From NCBI GenBank assembly GCA_013416795.1, contig RQSC01000010.1, positions 377,643-427,170 of the forward strand: a stretch of 49,528 nucleotides of DNA, given 5' to 3'. Origin of the DNA: Prasinococcaceae sp. CCMP 1430. Lineage: Eukaryota > Prasinodermophyta > Palmophyllophyceae > Prasinococcales > Prasinococcaceae. Under the pieces are notes generated by a model. It did no database searches. It was not told the origin of the DNA and saw only the letters and a list, made by a program, of their open reading frames with translations. Shown in pieces: positions 1 to 12,915 of the stretch; within the stretch, counting starts at the first letter, position 1; the number at the start of each line of letters is the position of its first letter. The position numbers and the translations under genes were made by a program.

Positions 1-497
1 TCATAAAATTCCCATCTGCGTGAACAGATGAAATAACTCATATATATGATTATCAATCTTATCTTTAGATCAAACACAAGCAGATCACAACTTTTTAAGT
101 TATTGAAACTTCGTCTTGTAAATCAAGGTATGATGTCAAGCCATTTTGTGATTGATTGGCTGAGATTTAAATACTAAATCCATTAACTTATCCATGCAAT
201 TCTTTTTCTTTTATTGGAAGTAGTTTTATGACCTTTTATTTTTATTTAAGGTAGACTATGCTGTCTGTAGTTCCTTTTTTGTCAACAACAGAAGTGAACA
301 ACTTGTTGGGAATTATATCCAGCAAAATGCTCTCTTTCACCTTATCTTGTATTATGCTAAAAGCCAACTGTGTGAGCCAAAATGACCGTATTGTTTATAC
401 TACACTACAGAGAAAAGCCGTGTCATCTCTTTTTTACTAAAGGATAGCAATATATGGAGTTGACAACAAACACAGGAATGATTATAACCCACAAATC
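1..497. other. Spacer left of trnT-UGU
   Basis: No intact gene recognised on either strand. The only notable content is a short plus-strand stretch at 291-386 whose reading resembles PsbM at both ends; it has its own entry. The window edge may cut a gene further left, but nothing in the first 240 bases reads as a known plastid protein or RNA. Confidence 0.5.
291..386 (+). pseudogene. psbM: possible psbM relic
   Basis: Translating this stretch gives EVN at the start and VSQND at the end, with a mostly hydrophobic middle, 32 codons against the 33 expected between the same landmarks in PsbM (a small single-helix photosystem II subunit). There is no ATG where the initiator should be (ACA instead), no stop codon after QND, and the middle does not match the conserved PsbM membrane helix well. 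If the match is real, this is a decayed or rearranged copy. Chance similarity remains quite possible because the whole call rests on about eight residues at the two ends. Confidence 0.25.
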
Positions 498-570
498 AGC
501 CTGCTATCGGAGTCGAACCGATGACCATCGCATTACAAGTGCGGCGCTCTGGCCTCTGAGCTAAGCAGGC
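498..570 (-). tRNA. trnT-UGU: tRNA-Thr (UGU)
   Basis: Full 73-nt cloverleaf on the minus strand. The 7-bp acceptor stem (GCCTGCT/AGCAGGC) is perfect, the anticodon loop is CTTGTAA, and the T arm reads GGTTCGACTCC. It lies head to head with trnL-UAA, the same arrangement as the trnT-UGU/trnL-UAA pair of land plants. Confidence 0.97.
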
Positions 571-980
571 GTAATTGAAAAAACATATCTTTTTTTCTAC
601 ATTTATTTTTAGACTGATGGGCTGATAGGTTCATACTGTCTAAATCTTTTAGACATCTCCAAGTTTCATTGTTTCATTATGAACATAATAGCTTCTTTTT
701 CGAAACAAAACAAGTCGGCCATCTTACACAGCTAGCACAGGCTATTTATTATACATCGATGCTATTTAGAGCATCTGTGCTTTGGTTTTTGACAACCAAC
801 TCTCTATAGACATAATAGACATCATAGATATTAAGTGGTTGTGTTAAGGTCTCTCGGTGTGATACAATTTGCTTCGTTAGCCTAAAAGCAGTTAGATGTT
901 CATGTAACTTAACTCCAAGAGAAAGTAGGCTTGATCTAGGAAAATCTTCAGGACAAACTCTAGGACTAAGTGCGATTGTG
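571..980. other. Spacer trnT-trnL
   Basis: About 410 bases between two divergent tRNA genes. No coding or RNA gene recognised. An open frame on the minus strand overlaps trnL and its intron and is not credible as a gene. Promoters for both tRNAs probably lie here, but I could not assign boxes. Confidence 0.6.
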
Positions 981-1285
981 GGGGGCATGGCGAAATTGGC
1001 AGACGCAACGGACTTAAGCATGTTGAGCCCTTTAGGGGGAACTCTAAAGGTGTAGGCTTCCAAATTCAGGGAATCCTTGCAGACACAAAAGGCAATCCTG
1101 AGCCAAATCTTGTGTATTTTAGACAAGAAAGGTGCAGAGACTCGACGGAAGCTATCCTGAAAAGAACTTCAGGATAAAGAGAGAGTCCGCCTGTGAAGGT
1201 TGAAATTCAGCCGCAATGTAAGTTGCACATAGACGAAAATCCGTTGGCTTACACAGCCGTGAGGGTTCAAGTCCCTCTGCCCCCA
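981..1285 (+). tRNA. trnL-UAA: tRNA-Leu (UAA), with intron
   Basis: 5' exon 981-1015 begins GGGGGCATGGCGAAATTGG and ends within the anticodon after its first U; 3' exon 1236-1285 carries the rest of the anticodon loop, variable arm and T arm. Spliced length is 85 nt with a perfect 7-bp acceptor stem (GGGGGCA/TGCCCCC). The split inside the UAA anticodon is the position of the ancient group I intron shared by cyanobacteria and plastids. trnF-GAA, usually the next gene downstream in land plants, is not found here. Confidence 0.97.
1016..1235 (+). other. group I intron in trnL-UAA
   Basis: A 220-nt intron between the two trnL exons. It follows a U and ends with G, as group I introns do, and contains segments resembling the conserved core, including CTCGACGG (S-like, near 1141-1148). 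It has no ORF and is near the small end for this intron. Confidence 0.9.
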
Positions 1286-2848
1286 TACTTAATCAAGCAA
1301 AAGTGTCACCTGTCTCCGTACTGTCTCAAGTAGACTCAAATATTCTTTGATACTTATATCCATCTATCCTGCTTGTCTGCACTCAATCTTCTAGTAAAAA
1401 ATAAGAGATTAATTGATTGCTTGCCATCTTGGAAGGGGGCCAACTATAACTTTCGATTTTCAATTTGTCTTTCAAGCCGTCTGGCCTGGTTTTACAAGTA
1501 GGGCCATTGTTCTATCCTTCAGATTGATCTTAATTATGGCTTTAATGATAATACACATTATTCACCTAGTTATCAACAGATAGATTATACAAAAGAAAGC
1601 CATGACAGGAATAAAGCCTGTGCCCATGCAATGCATGGTATCTAAATGGCACGGCTTCAAAAAGTTGATCTGCTAGACCAACTTACACTTTCTCAATCAG
1701 TCTGTGGTCATTTCTTCAACTCAGCATCAGGTCTAAGATCAAATGTAATATTATTGGTGCTAATGTGTACAAAAACCTTTAGCTTCGAAAATGCTACTTT
1801 AGGACATGACTCTTTCAATGCTAGCAGCATTTTATCTTGTTTTTAGCTTATCTATATCAAAAAGACCATCACAGATCAGCATGCTAATTTGCTCATTTAT
1901 TTAGCTTTGGGTCTACTGATATAGCGATTTACTTGTGAGTATGCGGCAAATATGAGATAGAGGGAGCAAGCATCTTGTTTGCCCTATTGTATACAGGTTA
2001 GTATCCTTGCCCCCTTTATCCTAACTGAAGTTGCTTAACAAGAGTAAGCACTAAGACGATCTAAGGGAATGATACCTGCTATTTCATAGCAAGTTATACC
2101 CGTGTTTTGCTTGACTATTAATATTTTGTGGCTTCGGGATGACGCATCATCTCTTTTGAGCTTTCGTAGAATAACTAATAACTAATGTATTTACGTGAAA
2201 TTGCAAAAACAGTCTGTGAGATGGATTTTTTCAGTTTTATGATATTTTGAGCAATCATTGGAACAATTTTGAGCTACTTGCCCGCATTAGTATACATAAG
2301 TCTTTAGACCTGGCATCTTGAAAAAAACCCGAAAAGTAAAGTGTTTTTGTACAATCCAAAATGTCCAATTCTACGTCTTTCTCTGACCACGTTTAGCCAC
2401 ACCTGAAAACACTTGGAAGTATGTTTGGAAGTATGTATTGTCACTTATTGTCACTTTTGGTCTTTTTTGCGGGCTTTCTTGGAAACAACTTCTAGTATTA
2501 AGGCTCAAAAAAGCACTTGCGGGGAATACGATTGCAATTAGTAGTTCCTATCTTACTTTTTTAGTAATTTGCTACGTTTTTCTAAATTCGTCCCAGCAAA
2601 GCTGTAAGCACTGTTACGGGAGAGCCGTACATAGCATAGCTTAGCTTAGTTGTGGGGTTACTGTGGACTGATTAAGCTATTAGATCCTGGAAAGAAACCT
2701 TGCTGCCCAACCCAAGTATTGTCCAATGCTAGCATGGTCTTAGAACTATTTCTCAATGAATGTAATATAGCGTTTGAGCTAACTACAATTTGTGTTTTAT
2801 GGCTTGACTAACAGTCCTTGCTAAACAAATAATCAGTTTATGATGGGT
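1286..2848. other. Long gene-less spacer
   Basis: About 1.56 kb without a recognisable gene on either strand. Open frames (for example 1646-1846 and 2438-2644 plus) have no resemblance to plastid proteins. Short direct repeats occur, such as GGAAGTATGT and TTGTCACTT doublets near 2415-2457 and an AGCATAGCTTAGCTTAG run near 2632-2648. No tRNA T-arm signature was found. Confidence 0.5.
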
Positions 2849-3193
2849 TCAGACACCTGTGTTTAACAAATTGAGAAAAGGTGTTTGATCTAGCACAACC
2901 ACTTGTGCAAGCATTTTGCGATTCAAAATTACATCAGCGCTGTGTAACTGATAAATCAAGCGACTATAAGTTAGATGGACTTGTCGAGCCGCAGCATTAA
3001 TACGAGCAATCCACAACGATCGGTAATCTCTTTTGCGTATCTTTCTGTCTTCATGAGAGCAAACCATGGCTTTCATAGCCTGCTGATTAGCGGGGCGAAA
3101 AAGCCTGGAGTAGGCTCGGCAAGCCCCTGCGGTAGATGCCAAGATACTCTTTCTACGTCTTTTAGCTACATACCCACGCTTGACTCTAGTCAT
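2849..3193 (-). CDS. rpl20: 50S ribosomal protein L20
   Basis: 114-residue L20/bL20, a basic protein that binds 23S rRNA early in 50S assembly in the plastid ribosome. The start [15 protein letters not shown] is typical of the family, followed by the conserved segment with [10 protein letters not shown] and by [15 protein letters not shown]. The length is normal and the ATG is the only sensible start. In most streptophyte plastids rpl20 lies opposite rps18 next to 5'-rps12. Here it keeps the rps12-clpP neighbourhood on the same strand, while rps18 is about 26 kb away, so the rpl33-rps18-rpl20 neighbourhood has been broken by rearrangement. Confidence 0.97.
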   Translation of the reverse strand: MTRVKRGYVAKRRRKSILASTAGACRAYSRLFRPANQQAMKAMVCSHEDRKIRKRDYRSLWIARINAAARQVHLTYSRLIYQLHSADVILNRKMLAQVVVLDQTPFLNLLNTGV

Positions 3194-4015
3194 ATTATTA
3201 ATAAAGTTGATTATTTGAAGAGAAGAAAGTAGGTTGCCAGAATTAGTTTTATATTAAAAAGGTTTTTTGGCAGTTTTATGATCATCTGCAAGGCATCCAT
3301 AGAAATAAAAATATTCAAAGTCCATTTGAAAATAAGAAAAGGCCAATCTCTCAAAACAGATGTTTGGCGAATTAGACACACTATGACGAACCTAGACTAG
3401 AATGCAAGATACCGCTTTATCTATTGTAATAAGAGAGAAAAAACATGGCTTTGGCTTTAGCATCCTTCCTTTGCATGAACGCTCCACTTTTGGCAAGCCC
3501 TTTTGAGCTAAGGGATAGGACCTTTCTAAAAGAGACATTCATGTCTTCCTTTGTTCCCATGTATTTTGTTCAAACGGCAAGGTTCCCTTTTTTCACCGGA
3601 GTCTGACACTCCTGAAACTTTTCAGGGAAGAGTGCAACAGCACGCTTGTATCAGGTGCAGTCTTTGACTCTACTTGTGTTGAAAGTGATAGGTGAAGATT
3701 TTTTCTCTTTCTTGTATTGACGATGAGTAATAAAAAGGGTTTGCTCAACAGCTAACCTTTCGAGAGACCGTTTTGTCCCCAACTAGCATTAGTCAATTTG
3801 TCTCTAATTGGTTGTACGTTTTCGCTTCATGGGTTGAAAACCAATCACTACCATGGTCAACGGGCACTCTACCCTGCACTGGGGCGTTTGGATTTTCACC
3901 AAAAACACACATGAGTTAAACCTAATTGCTGCTAGGTTCCAAACTTATGGTTTAAAGAACACTGACTTAGCTGCTATTTCGTCTGTAGTTTTTTTAAAGT
4001 TTGTCTAAGTCGCAC
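3194..4015 (-). other. 5' half of trans-spliced rps12 intron 1, plus spacer
   Basis: Begins directly after rps12 exon 1 with GTGCGAC, a standard group II intron 5' end. The next few hundred bases on the minus strand look like domain I-type structured sequence; the 3' boundary of this half-intron transcript cannot be seen. No coding gene recognised between it and rpl20. Confidence 0.65.
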
Positions 4016-4129
4016 ATACACCCTAGTGCATACTCCTCGGCGTTGAGGGCAATTTCGAAGGGCTGGAGACTTGGTTCTATGTTCTGCAGGCTGTCTTGTG
4101 TTTCTAATCAATTGTTGAATAGTGGGCAT
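4016..4129 (-). CDS. rps12: ribosomal protein S12, exon 1 (trans-spliced)
   Basis: Exon 1 of the plastid S12 protein, which sits at the decoding centre of the 30S subunit. The 114-nt exon encodes 38 residues starting [14 protein letters not shown] and ending [12 protein letters not shown], the same exon size and end point as in land plants. It is followed by GTGCGAC, a group II 5' splice site. The rest of the gene is on the opposite strand about 10 kb away (14185-15120), so the mRNA must be made by trans-splicing of two transcripts. It lies between rpl20 and clpP on the same strand, the usual plastid order. Confidence 0.96.
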
Positions 4130-4392
4130 TATGAGCGAAGTCAGCATTTTGGAGTTCAGTTTAATTTCAACTAATTTAGATATCTTTTATGTCTTTAGAT
4201 CTAGAGTTTTTTTCTTGGCTATCTCTATTTATGATTGGATGTTTCTTATTTCAATTGAATTTTGAAAAAGATTACACAACGAAACAAATAGTGAGCCCGG
4301 CTTAAGATCTAGCTTAGTGAATACGTGCAGACTAGACTTGCTGTTAGAAAAGCATAAAATTAATTTTTTTGACTTCAATATGAATATGAAAA

Positions 4393-6552
4393 TCAGATTT
4401 CTTCAATATTTTCACTATTTTCCGTAGTGAAAGGCTTTGGCAATTCTTTTGCAAGCAAATCTATAAGGCCATATGTTTGAGCTTCGGCTGCGGACATAAA
4501 GCAATCTCTTTCCATATCTTCAGAAACAGTCGAGAGCAATTGGCCGCTACGTTCGCTATAAACCCGGGTAATACATTCACGAAGTTTTAATACTTCTTCA
4601 GCCTCTAAAAGACAATCAGCTGCCTGTCCATCGTAATACGCACTAGACGGCTGGTGAATCATCACTCTAATAGAACTTTTAGTCATGCTATGTGCAGTGC
4701 ATCTTATAATTTAGATGCCGAGCAAGAACAACGGTAAGCCTAAAAACTGTACTAAACTGTACGGGCACTGCTAGGTGCATACAGCTTACAGACGTCTTAT
4801 TTGGCTAGATAATCTAGTCAGGCAAAGCACTATTTCTGAGAGAACCTATCAAACCAGTACAATAACACAGACATAAAAATCAGGTTCAAATAAGTAGTTA
4901 AGTAAGAGGTCTGCCATCCTTTTCTGTAAACATACGAAGAGACTATGATGGCTCTGTTCTATAACATGAACATGGAAATGGTGTTCTGTTAATAGCTCCC
5001 GGAGTTAGGATTCATAACGAATACAAAGTAAAAGTGGCTTGCTATGCCATTTTCTCTCTACGCTTAAGCACTGTAGTTTAAAATCGTCGCTTTGAAGCTA
5101 CAAAAGCTTTTTCATTTAGTCTTTTTCCAGATTGGGCACATTAGGCTTTTTGAGTGTGGATGAAATCTATTCTTTTAAGATTTTGTTTGGCTATATTGAG
5201 CAGAGTCATGCCATTAGTGTAACGTCTGCTTCAGTCCTTATACCATGCTATTGTCTCCTATCTTATCAATCAGCAGGCAAGATAGGAACAGGTGAGGATA
5301 GCGTGAATTTCAATCCGAAAAACCATCAATATCAGTATGAAATAACTATATATTTGACTGTGTTTTAACCCGGTTTAAACTGGCATAGTGGCAGTTATAG
5401 GATGGGGGGATGTATCTACTGAATCCTCTCATCGGCGCCAAGCGTGAGGAAGAGCAATACGTTTAGTGATTTCTCCTCCTGCGAGGATAAAAGATCCCAT
5501 TGAAGCAGCTAATCCCATGCAAATAGTGTGGACATCGGGTACCACAAATTGCATAGCATCGTACACCGCGATGCCAGCCATCACAGCTCCCCCAGGGCTA
5601 TTGATATATAAATACAGTTCTTTGCTTTCATCTTCTCCATTTAAATACATCATGATGCCCACTAGTTGATTAGCTACTTCATCATTGACAGCTTGCCCTA
5701 AAAAAAGCATTCTTTCACGATAAAGTCGATTGATTGGGACAGAGAGCATGCAAATTCTCTCTTCCTCAGAAACCATGCATGCATCTTTTGAGGCACATGG
5801 CTCAGGCAGGAATACGGACCAGAAGACTGAGCATGGTTTATTACCCACCATGCTTACTGTGGTCTTGTCTTGAAAAAGGCAATGTCATGAGCTAAGTCTA
5901 CTCAGGCCATGCTATCAGACTAGAGACTTTTTAAACGATCTTATTCACTCTTGAAATACAAAATGTAGTGCCAAAAATGAAAGCAAAAGTGTCAATATAA
6001 TTAAGTTTGGTTTATCATTTCTGAAGTGTAATTTCAGTTTGCAATTGTACTAGTTCACAGCCTATGGTTCAAATTATCTTTAGGTTTACACTCTACTCTG
6101 GAGGTGTTTATGCTTTTTTAGTTGCTACGTATAGAATCAACCAAAAAACCTGCCACAGATTTCTTATTTGGAGTCCGTGCTTTAGAGACTTTGACCTAGA
6201 ACTGTCTTTTGCATACTTAGTGTTGACTAAAAAACATGAGAGGATATCCGTGTATATATGCAGAGCCTAAGTGATGCATTAACTGGCGCTAACCATAGAT
6301 AAAGAAAGATATTGGCGATTTTGTGTTTTTTTACGTGAAAAGACCAAAAAAGTCGCACAACCTACGCTTTCTAAGAATGTCTTTGAATCTTTTTGGTAGG
6401 TTTTGTCTGTTGCTTGACTAAGATAGACAATAGGCAATCGGAGAAGTATTCCGAAACAGATCGCTGTGTTTCAAGTCGCACTATACGTCAACCCACGTAG
6501 CGTCTTCTTCTCCTGGAAGTCGAAAAGCTACTTTCGGAACACCAATAGGCAT
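4393..6552 (-). CDS. clpP: ClpP protease subunit (three exons)
   Basis: Catalytic serine protease subunit of the plastid Clp protease. Exon 1 is 6482-6552 (71 nt, [16 protein letters not shown]...), exon 2 5441-5732 (292 nt), exon 3 4393-4668. Exons 1 and 2 have exactly the land-plant sizes. Spliced product about 212 residues, slightly longer than the usual 196-203 because of an acidic, threonine-rich tail. Visible motifs are YLYINSPGG, the nucleophile region GLAASMGSF and the histidine region VMIHQPSS. Exon 1 ends in a split Tyr codon before GTGCGAC; exon 2 resumes at C-AAT-CGA after an intron ending in AT. Exon 2 ends PHA, and exon 3 starts RVMIHQP. It faces away from psbB, as in land plants. 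Confidence 0.95.
4669..5440 (-). other. clpP intron 2 (group II)
   Basis: 772 nt between exon 2 (...PHA) and exon 3 (RVM...). The 5' end reads TGGCGCC, not the textbook GTGYG, so the exact splice point could differ by a few bases; the flanking protein sequence and land-plant exon sizes support this placement. No intron-encoded ORF. Confidence 0.75.
5733..6481 (-). other. clpP intron 1 (group II)
   Basis: 749 nt starting GTGCGAC and ending in AT. A domain V-like hairpin lies near 5768-5806 on the minus strand (GAGCCATGTGCC ... GGTTTC). The small open frames inside, on both strands, are not gene-like. Confidence 0.88.
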
Positions 6553-7017
6553 ATTCTAAATTGGATTATTCTTGTCAAAATGGTCTTTGGCTGTACTATC
6601 AGAGACACACGTAATTGAATTGAATGGAATATACACTTTTGAAGCCTGGAATTGCTGTGTTCCGGAAGTATACATGCCGCCAGAGTGGCTAAACAAGTTC
6701 TTTTGTGAAACAAAGATTTTTGATCAGATTTTCGGCCTTGTCTTGAATCGGATAAAGGTATGCTTATTTTGACCAAATCTAGAAAGCCTGTGTGCTTACT
6801 GACTAGTGTTGTGCTGGTAGCAAAGCGGTGCTACAATCGCTGTGCATCTGTTGAAAAAGCATTCAGGAGGTTTTGTTTTCTTTTGTTTTATGTGAACTCG
6901 AAGGAGAGCAGTAGGGTGGTTTCCTAGGGATGTGTAGGAGGAAATATCTGCTTAATTAGAGAAGTTCTCGAGAAATCAGAAAGGTATATAATGTCTATTT
7001 AGTCAAGGGGTGTTATC
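6553..7017. other. clpP-psbB divergent spacer
   Basis: 465 bases between divergent clpP and psbB; no gene seen. It should hold both promoters. Only a psbB -10-like box and ribosome binding site near its right end could be suggested. Confidence 0.6.
6987..7010 (+). promoter_or_regulatory. psbB -10-like box and ribosome binding site
   Basis: A TATAAT at 6987-6992 lies 25 bases before the psbB start, with no clear -35 element at the right distance, so its role as a promoter is uncertain. AAGGGG at 7005-7010, seven bases before the ATG at 7018, is a good Shine-Dalgarno sequence and supports that start. Confidence 0.35.
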
Positions 7018-8544
7018 ATGGGTTTGCCTTGGTACCGAGTCCATACTGTTGTATTGAATGATCCGGGCCGTCTAATCGCGGTGCACTTGATGCATACTGC
7101 TTTGGTTTCCGGCTGGGCTGGATCAATGGCTCTTTACGAATTAGCTGTGTTTGATCCTTCAGATCCTATTCTTGATCCCATGTGGAGGCAAGGTATGTTT
7201 GTCATCCCTTTTATGACTCGTTTAGGGGTCACTAAATCTTGGGGTGGTTGGAGTATTACTGGTGAGACCATTACCAATGCTGGTCTGTGGAGTTATGAAG
7301 GAGTGGCAGCGGTCCACATTGTACTTTCTGGATTGCTGTTTTTAGCAGCAATTTGGCACTGGGTTTACTGGGATTTAGAGCTATTCCGAGATGAACGCAC
7401 AGGCAAGCCTTCTTTGGATCTTCCAAAGATTTTTGGCATCCATCTGTTTTTATCTGGCGTACTATGTTTTGGATTTGGAGCTTTTCATGTCACAGGTCTA
7501 TTTGGGCCTGGAATATGGGTTTCTGATCCCTACGGATTAACTGGTCGAGTTCAAGCGGTTTCTCCAGCCTGGGGAGCAGAAGGTTTTGATCCTTTCAACC
7601 CGGGTGGAGTAGCTTCTCATCATATTGCTGCAGGTATTTTAGGGATTTTAGCAGGGTTATTTCATTTAAGCGTACGCCCACCTCAACGTCTTTATAAGGG
7701 GTTGCGCATGGGAAATGTGGAGACTGTTCTATCTAGCAGTATTGCTGCAGTCTTTTTTGCTGCTTTTGTTGTAGCTGGAACCATGTGGTATGGCTCCGCA
7801 ACGACCCCAGTAGAACTTTTCGGTCCTACACGATACCAGTGGGATCAAGGCTATTTCCAGCAAGAAATTGACCGACGCATCCGTACTGGCCTTAGTGAAG
7901 GCCTGAGTCGTTCCGAGTCTTGGTCAAAAGTGCCAGAAAAACTGGCTTTTTATGACTATATTGGCAATAATCCGGCTAAGGGTGGGCTTTTCCGGGCAGG
8001 TCCGATGGACAATGGAGATGGGATTGCTGTAGGTTGGTTGGGTCACGCTTCTTTTAAAGATAAGGAAGGACGTGAACTTTTTGTTCGTCGAATGCCTACT
8101 TTTTTTGAGACTTTTCCAGTGGTCTTAGTAGATCAAGAAGGAGTCGTGAGAGCTGACGTGCCTTTCCGTAGAGCAGAGTCAAAGTATAGTATTGAACAGG
8201 TAGGCGTAAGTGTAGAATTCTATGGCGGAGAACTTGACGGAGTTAGTTTTAGTGATCCAGCCACTGTCAAAAAATATGCTCGACGATCTCAGCTTGGGGA
8301 AATCTTTGAGTTTGATCGTGCTACCTTAAAATCAGACGGAGTTTTTCGCAGTAGTCCTCGTGGTTGGTTTACTTTTGGTCATGCTTGTTTTGCTCTTCTA
8401 TTTTTCTTTGGTCATATTTGGCATGGTGCTAGAACTTTGTTCAGGGATGTCTTTGCTGGAATTGATCCAGATCTGGATTCTCAAGTCGAATTTGGTCTTT
8501 TCCAAAAACTTGGAGACCCAAGCACCAGAAAACAAGCAGTATAA
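7018..8544 (+). CDS. psbB: photosystem II CP47 protein
   Basis: 508-residue CP47, the chlorophyll-a inner antenna of photosystem II in the thylakoid membrane. The start [18 protein letters not shown] is invariant in the family. Six membrane segments are spread over the chain, with a large lumenal loop between the last two (roughly residues 260-450) containing [10 protein letters not shown]. Chlorophyll-binding histidines are visible in the helices ([51 protein letters not shown]). Length is normal and there is no intron. It opens the psbB-psbT-psbH group; psbT starts 133 bases after it. Confidence 0.99.
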   Translation: MGLPWYRVHTVVLNDPGRLIAVHLMHTALVSGWAGSMALYELAVFDPSDPILDPMWRQGMFVIPFMTRLGVTKSWGGWSITGETITNAGLWSYEGVAAVHIVLSGLLFLAAIWHWVYWDLELFRDERTGKPSLDLPKIFGIHLFLSGVLCFGFGAFHVTGLFGPGIWVSDPYGLTGRVQAVSPAWGAEGFDPFNPGGVASHHIAAGILGILAGLFHLSVRPPQRLYKGLRMGNVETVLSSSIAAVFFAAFVVAGTMWYGSATTPVELFGPTRYQWDQGYFQQEIDRRIRTGLSEGLSRSESWSKVPEKLAFYDYIGNNPAKGGLFRAGPMDNGDGIAVGWLGHASFKDKEGRELFVRRMPTFFETFPVVLVDQEGVVRADVPFRRAESKYSIEQVGVSVEFYGGELDGVSFSDPATVKKYARRSQLGEIFEFDRATLKSDGVFRSSPRGWFTFGHACFALLFFFGHIWHGARTLFRDVFAGIDPDLDSQVEFGLFQKLGDPSTRKQAV

Positions 8545-8570
8545 GCTTGGCGGTGTGCATAGATTGCTTG

Positions 8571-8596
8571 ACCTCTCATCTTGCTGAGGTTTTTTA
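8571..8596 (+). terminator. short hairpin with T-run after psbB
   Basis: ACCTC at 8571-8575 pairs with GAGGT at 8586-8590, followed by a T-run. It is only a 5-bp stem and psbT lies downstream, so it is more likely an RNA-processing signal than a true terminator, if used at all. Confidence 0.25.
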
Positions 8597-8608
8597 ACCT
8601 TATGCTAG

Positions 8609-8791
<183 letters not shown>

Positions 8792-8809
8792 ATAGATTGG
8801 ATTGTTTGG

Positions 8810-8828
8810 TGGCCCCTTATAGGGGCCA
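8810..8828 (+). terminator. hairpin between psbT and psbN
   Basis: TGGCCCCT at 8810-8817 pairs perfectly with AGGGGCCA at 8821-8828 over a 3-base loop. It lies 19 bases after the psbT stop, between convergent psbT and psbN, so it could protect 3' ends of both transcripts. Confidence 0.55.
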
Positions 8829-8921
8829 GGGAGAGGATAAGATTGAATAACCGTCTACTCATCTTGGCCCATACTTGTTGGTTGTGAGAGAAGGCTAATC
8901 ATGGCCCAATGATTCTGTGAT

Positions 8922-9053
8922 TCAGTCCTCATGTTCTTCAAAGGGGTCTCGAAGCTCCTTGGAGGGCTGCCCAAACGCCGTGTACAAAGCGTATCCCGTA
9001 AAGCTAACTAGTAAGCAAGAAATAAAGATGGCAATTAAAGTAGCAGTTTCCAT
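8922..9053 (-). CDS. psbN: PsbN photosystem II biogenesis protein
   Basis: A 43-residue membrane protein needed for assembly or repair of photosystem II rather than being a stable subunit (established for tobacco). It starts [20 protein letters not shown], has one N-terminal helix, then [24 protein letters not shown] before the stop. The opposite orientation between psbT and psbH is conserved in green plastids. Confidence 0.97.
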   Translation of the reverse strand: METATLIAIFISCLLVSFTGYALYTAFGQPSKELRDPFEEHED

Positions 9054-9152
9054 TTGATGGCGAAGTGGTCTGTTTATATAGAATACTTGATGTCTTCAAT
9101 GATAGCCTAGGATAGAAAGTCAATCAATCTCAACTCACATATGGTGATCCCT

Positions 9153-9380
9153 ATGGCAACACAAATCCTTGACGATACTCTCAAAACCAAGGGGCGACGC
9201 ACTGGTGTAGGTGATATCCTAAAGCCTCTGAACTCAGAATACGGCAAAGTCGCGCCCGGTTGGGGAACAACTATTTTAATGGGTGTATTCATGGCCCTAT
9301 TTGCAGTGTTTCTGGTAGTTATTTTAGAGCTTTACAATGCTTCTGTGGTTTTAGATGGCATTCCGGTCAGTTGGCAATAA
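9153..9380 (+). CDS. psbH: photosystem II phosphoprotein H
   Basis: A 75-residue single-helix photosystem II subunit with a stromal N-terminus carrying the phosphorylatable threonines. The start [16 protein letters not shown] fits the family; an in-frame upstream ATG at 9141 would add four residues (MVIP) and is less likely. The core has [16 protein letters not shown], one helix, and the C-terminal GIPVSW motif. In most plastids petB and petD follow; here trnA and 23S rRNA follow instead, so the psbB operon is cut after psbH. Confidence 0.97.
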   Translation: MATQILDDTLKTKGRRTGVGDILKPLNSEYGKVAPGWGTTILMGVFMALFAVFLVVILELYNASVVLDGIPVSWQ

Positions 9381-9797
9381 TTGGATATTCAGTTTTGTCT
9401 TCACAATGTTTTTTTCTTAGAGGAGACTTGAGCTTGCCTGAATCAGATGATGTGAAATAGATTGAAAGCAGCGCTCTGTTATCTCACTTTGGCTGTTGTT
9501 CCTCTTTTCTCTCTATGCTGATAGCATCATAAAGCTCTATCAGCATAGAGTATGTTTTAAACAAATAAGCCTTTTCAACCGGATTGTGAAAGAGGCTTAT
9601 GGGTTTGACAGGGGCTATTGGATTCCTTTACACTGCGTTTGGTTCTTCCTCAAACGAACTCAGCAATGCCTTGAGTTTTTGAGCTGTTAATATGTTCATC
9701 ATCATACAGAACAAACTTAGAGATATCCTGAAGTCGACTGTGCCCAACAATCTCGTGAATATGGAGAGAGCCCCTCTCTGCTTGCTTGTCATAGAGA
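9381..9797. other. Spacer psbH-trnA
   Basis: 417 bases with no coding gene recognised. It contains a strong hairpin (9511-9550) and a weaker inverted repeat (about 9565-9601). Neither petB, 16S rRNA nor trnI-GAU is present, although one of them would be expected next to one of the flanking genes. Confidence 0.7.
9511..9550 (+). terminator. 14-bp stem-loop after psbH
   Basis: CTCTATGCTGATAG at 9511-9524 is the exact reverse complement of 9537-9550, leaving a 12-base loop. It is a likely 3'-end-stabilising hairpin for the psbB-psbT-psbH transcript, taking the place of the usual petB-petD continuation. Confidence 0.6.
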
Positions 9798-9870
9798 GGG
9801 GGTATAGCTCAGCTGGTAGAGCGCCGCCCTTGCAAGGCGGATGTCAGCGGTTCGAGTCCGCTTACCTCCA
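9798..9870 (+). tRNA. trnA-UGC: tRNA-Ala (UGC), no intron
   Basis: A continuous 73-nt cloverleaf: acceptor GGGGGTA with TACCTCC (one G-U pair), anticodon TGC in an 11-bp-symmetric arm, T arm GGTTCGAGTCC. In land plants this gene has a group II intron of about 0.8 kb; here it has none. It precedes 23S as in a normal rRNA operon, but trnI-GAU and 16S are not upstream. Confidence 0.97.
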
Positions 9871-10000
9871 GCCTAGTGCTTGTTGTATGGGGAGTGGTAG
9901 TTTTGAATGTGGGTCTGCCTTCTGTGGATGCTGAAGTAAGGCTAAGCGGTGCTGGTATTTTCAAAGTGAGCGATTACAAAGTACGTGAACTTCGACGAGG

Positions 10001-12765
<2,765 letters not shown>

Positions 12766-12797
12766 CTAACCTTCCTTAGGTCGGTTTGCTGAAATAC

Positions 12798-12896
12798 AAG
12801 GTCACGGCAAGACTAGCCGTTACAAAGATAGGCGACAAGTAGAAGCACAGCAATGTGTGCAGCTGAGTCGTCCTAACAGACCGAGAGGTTTGAACC
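12798..12896 (+). rRNA. rrn4.5: 4.5S rRNA-equivalent (3' end of 23S)
   Basis: Matches plastid 4.5S rRNA (AAGGTCACGG ... GCAGCTGAG ... CCTAACAGACCG ... TTTGAACC). It is separated from the last clear 23S landmark by only about 35-40 bases, which is about what bacterial 23S has at this place. It may therefore be the uncut 3' end of 23S rather than a separate molecule; sequence alone does not decide this. Confidence 0.75.
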
Positions 12897-12915
12897 ACAC
12901 CAATGCTTCTGCAGT

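Noticed and set aside
749-1126. 125-codon minus-strand ORF
   Set aside because: It overlaps the trnL-UAA exon and group I intron and has no family resemblance.
6528-6776. Overlapping 82- and 66-codon ORFs upstream of clpP
   Set aside because: They overlap clpP exon 1 out of frame and resemble no known protein.
8360-8587. 75-codon ORF in another frame at the end of psbB
   Set aside because: Shadow of the psbB coding sequence.
9381-9797. Search for 16S rRNA, trnI-GAU, petB between psbH and trnA
   Set aside because: No matching landmark (neither 16S 3' end nor an Ile anticodon arm) was found; the region is spacer with hairpins.
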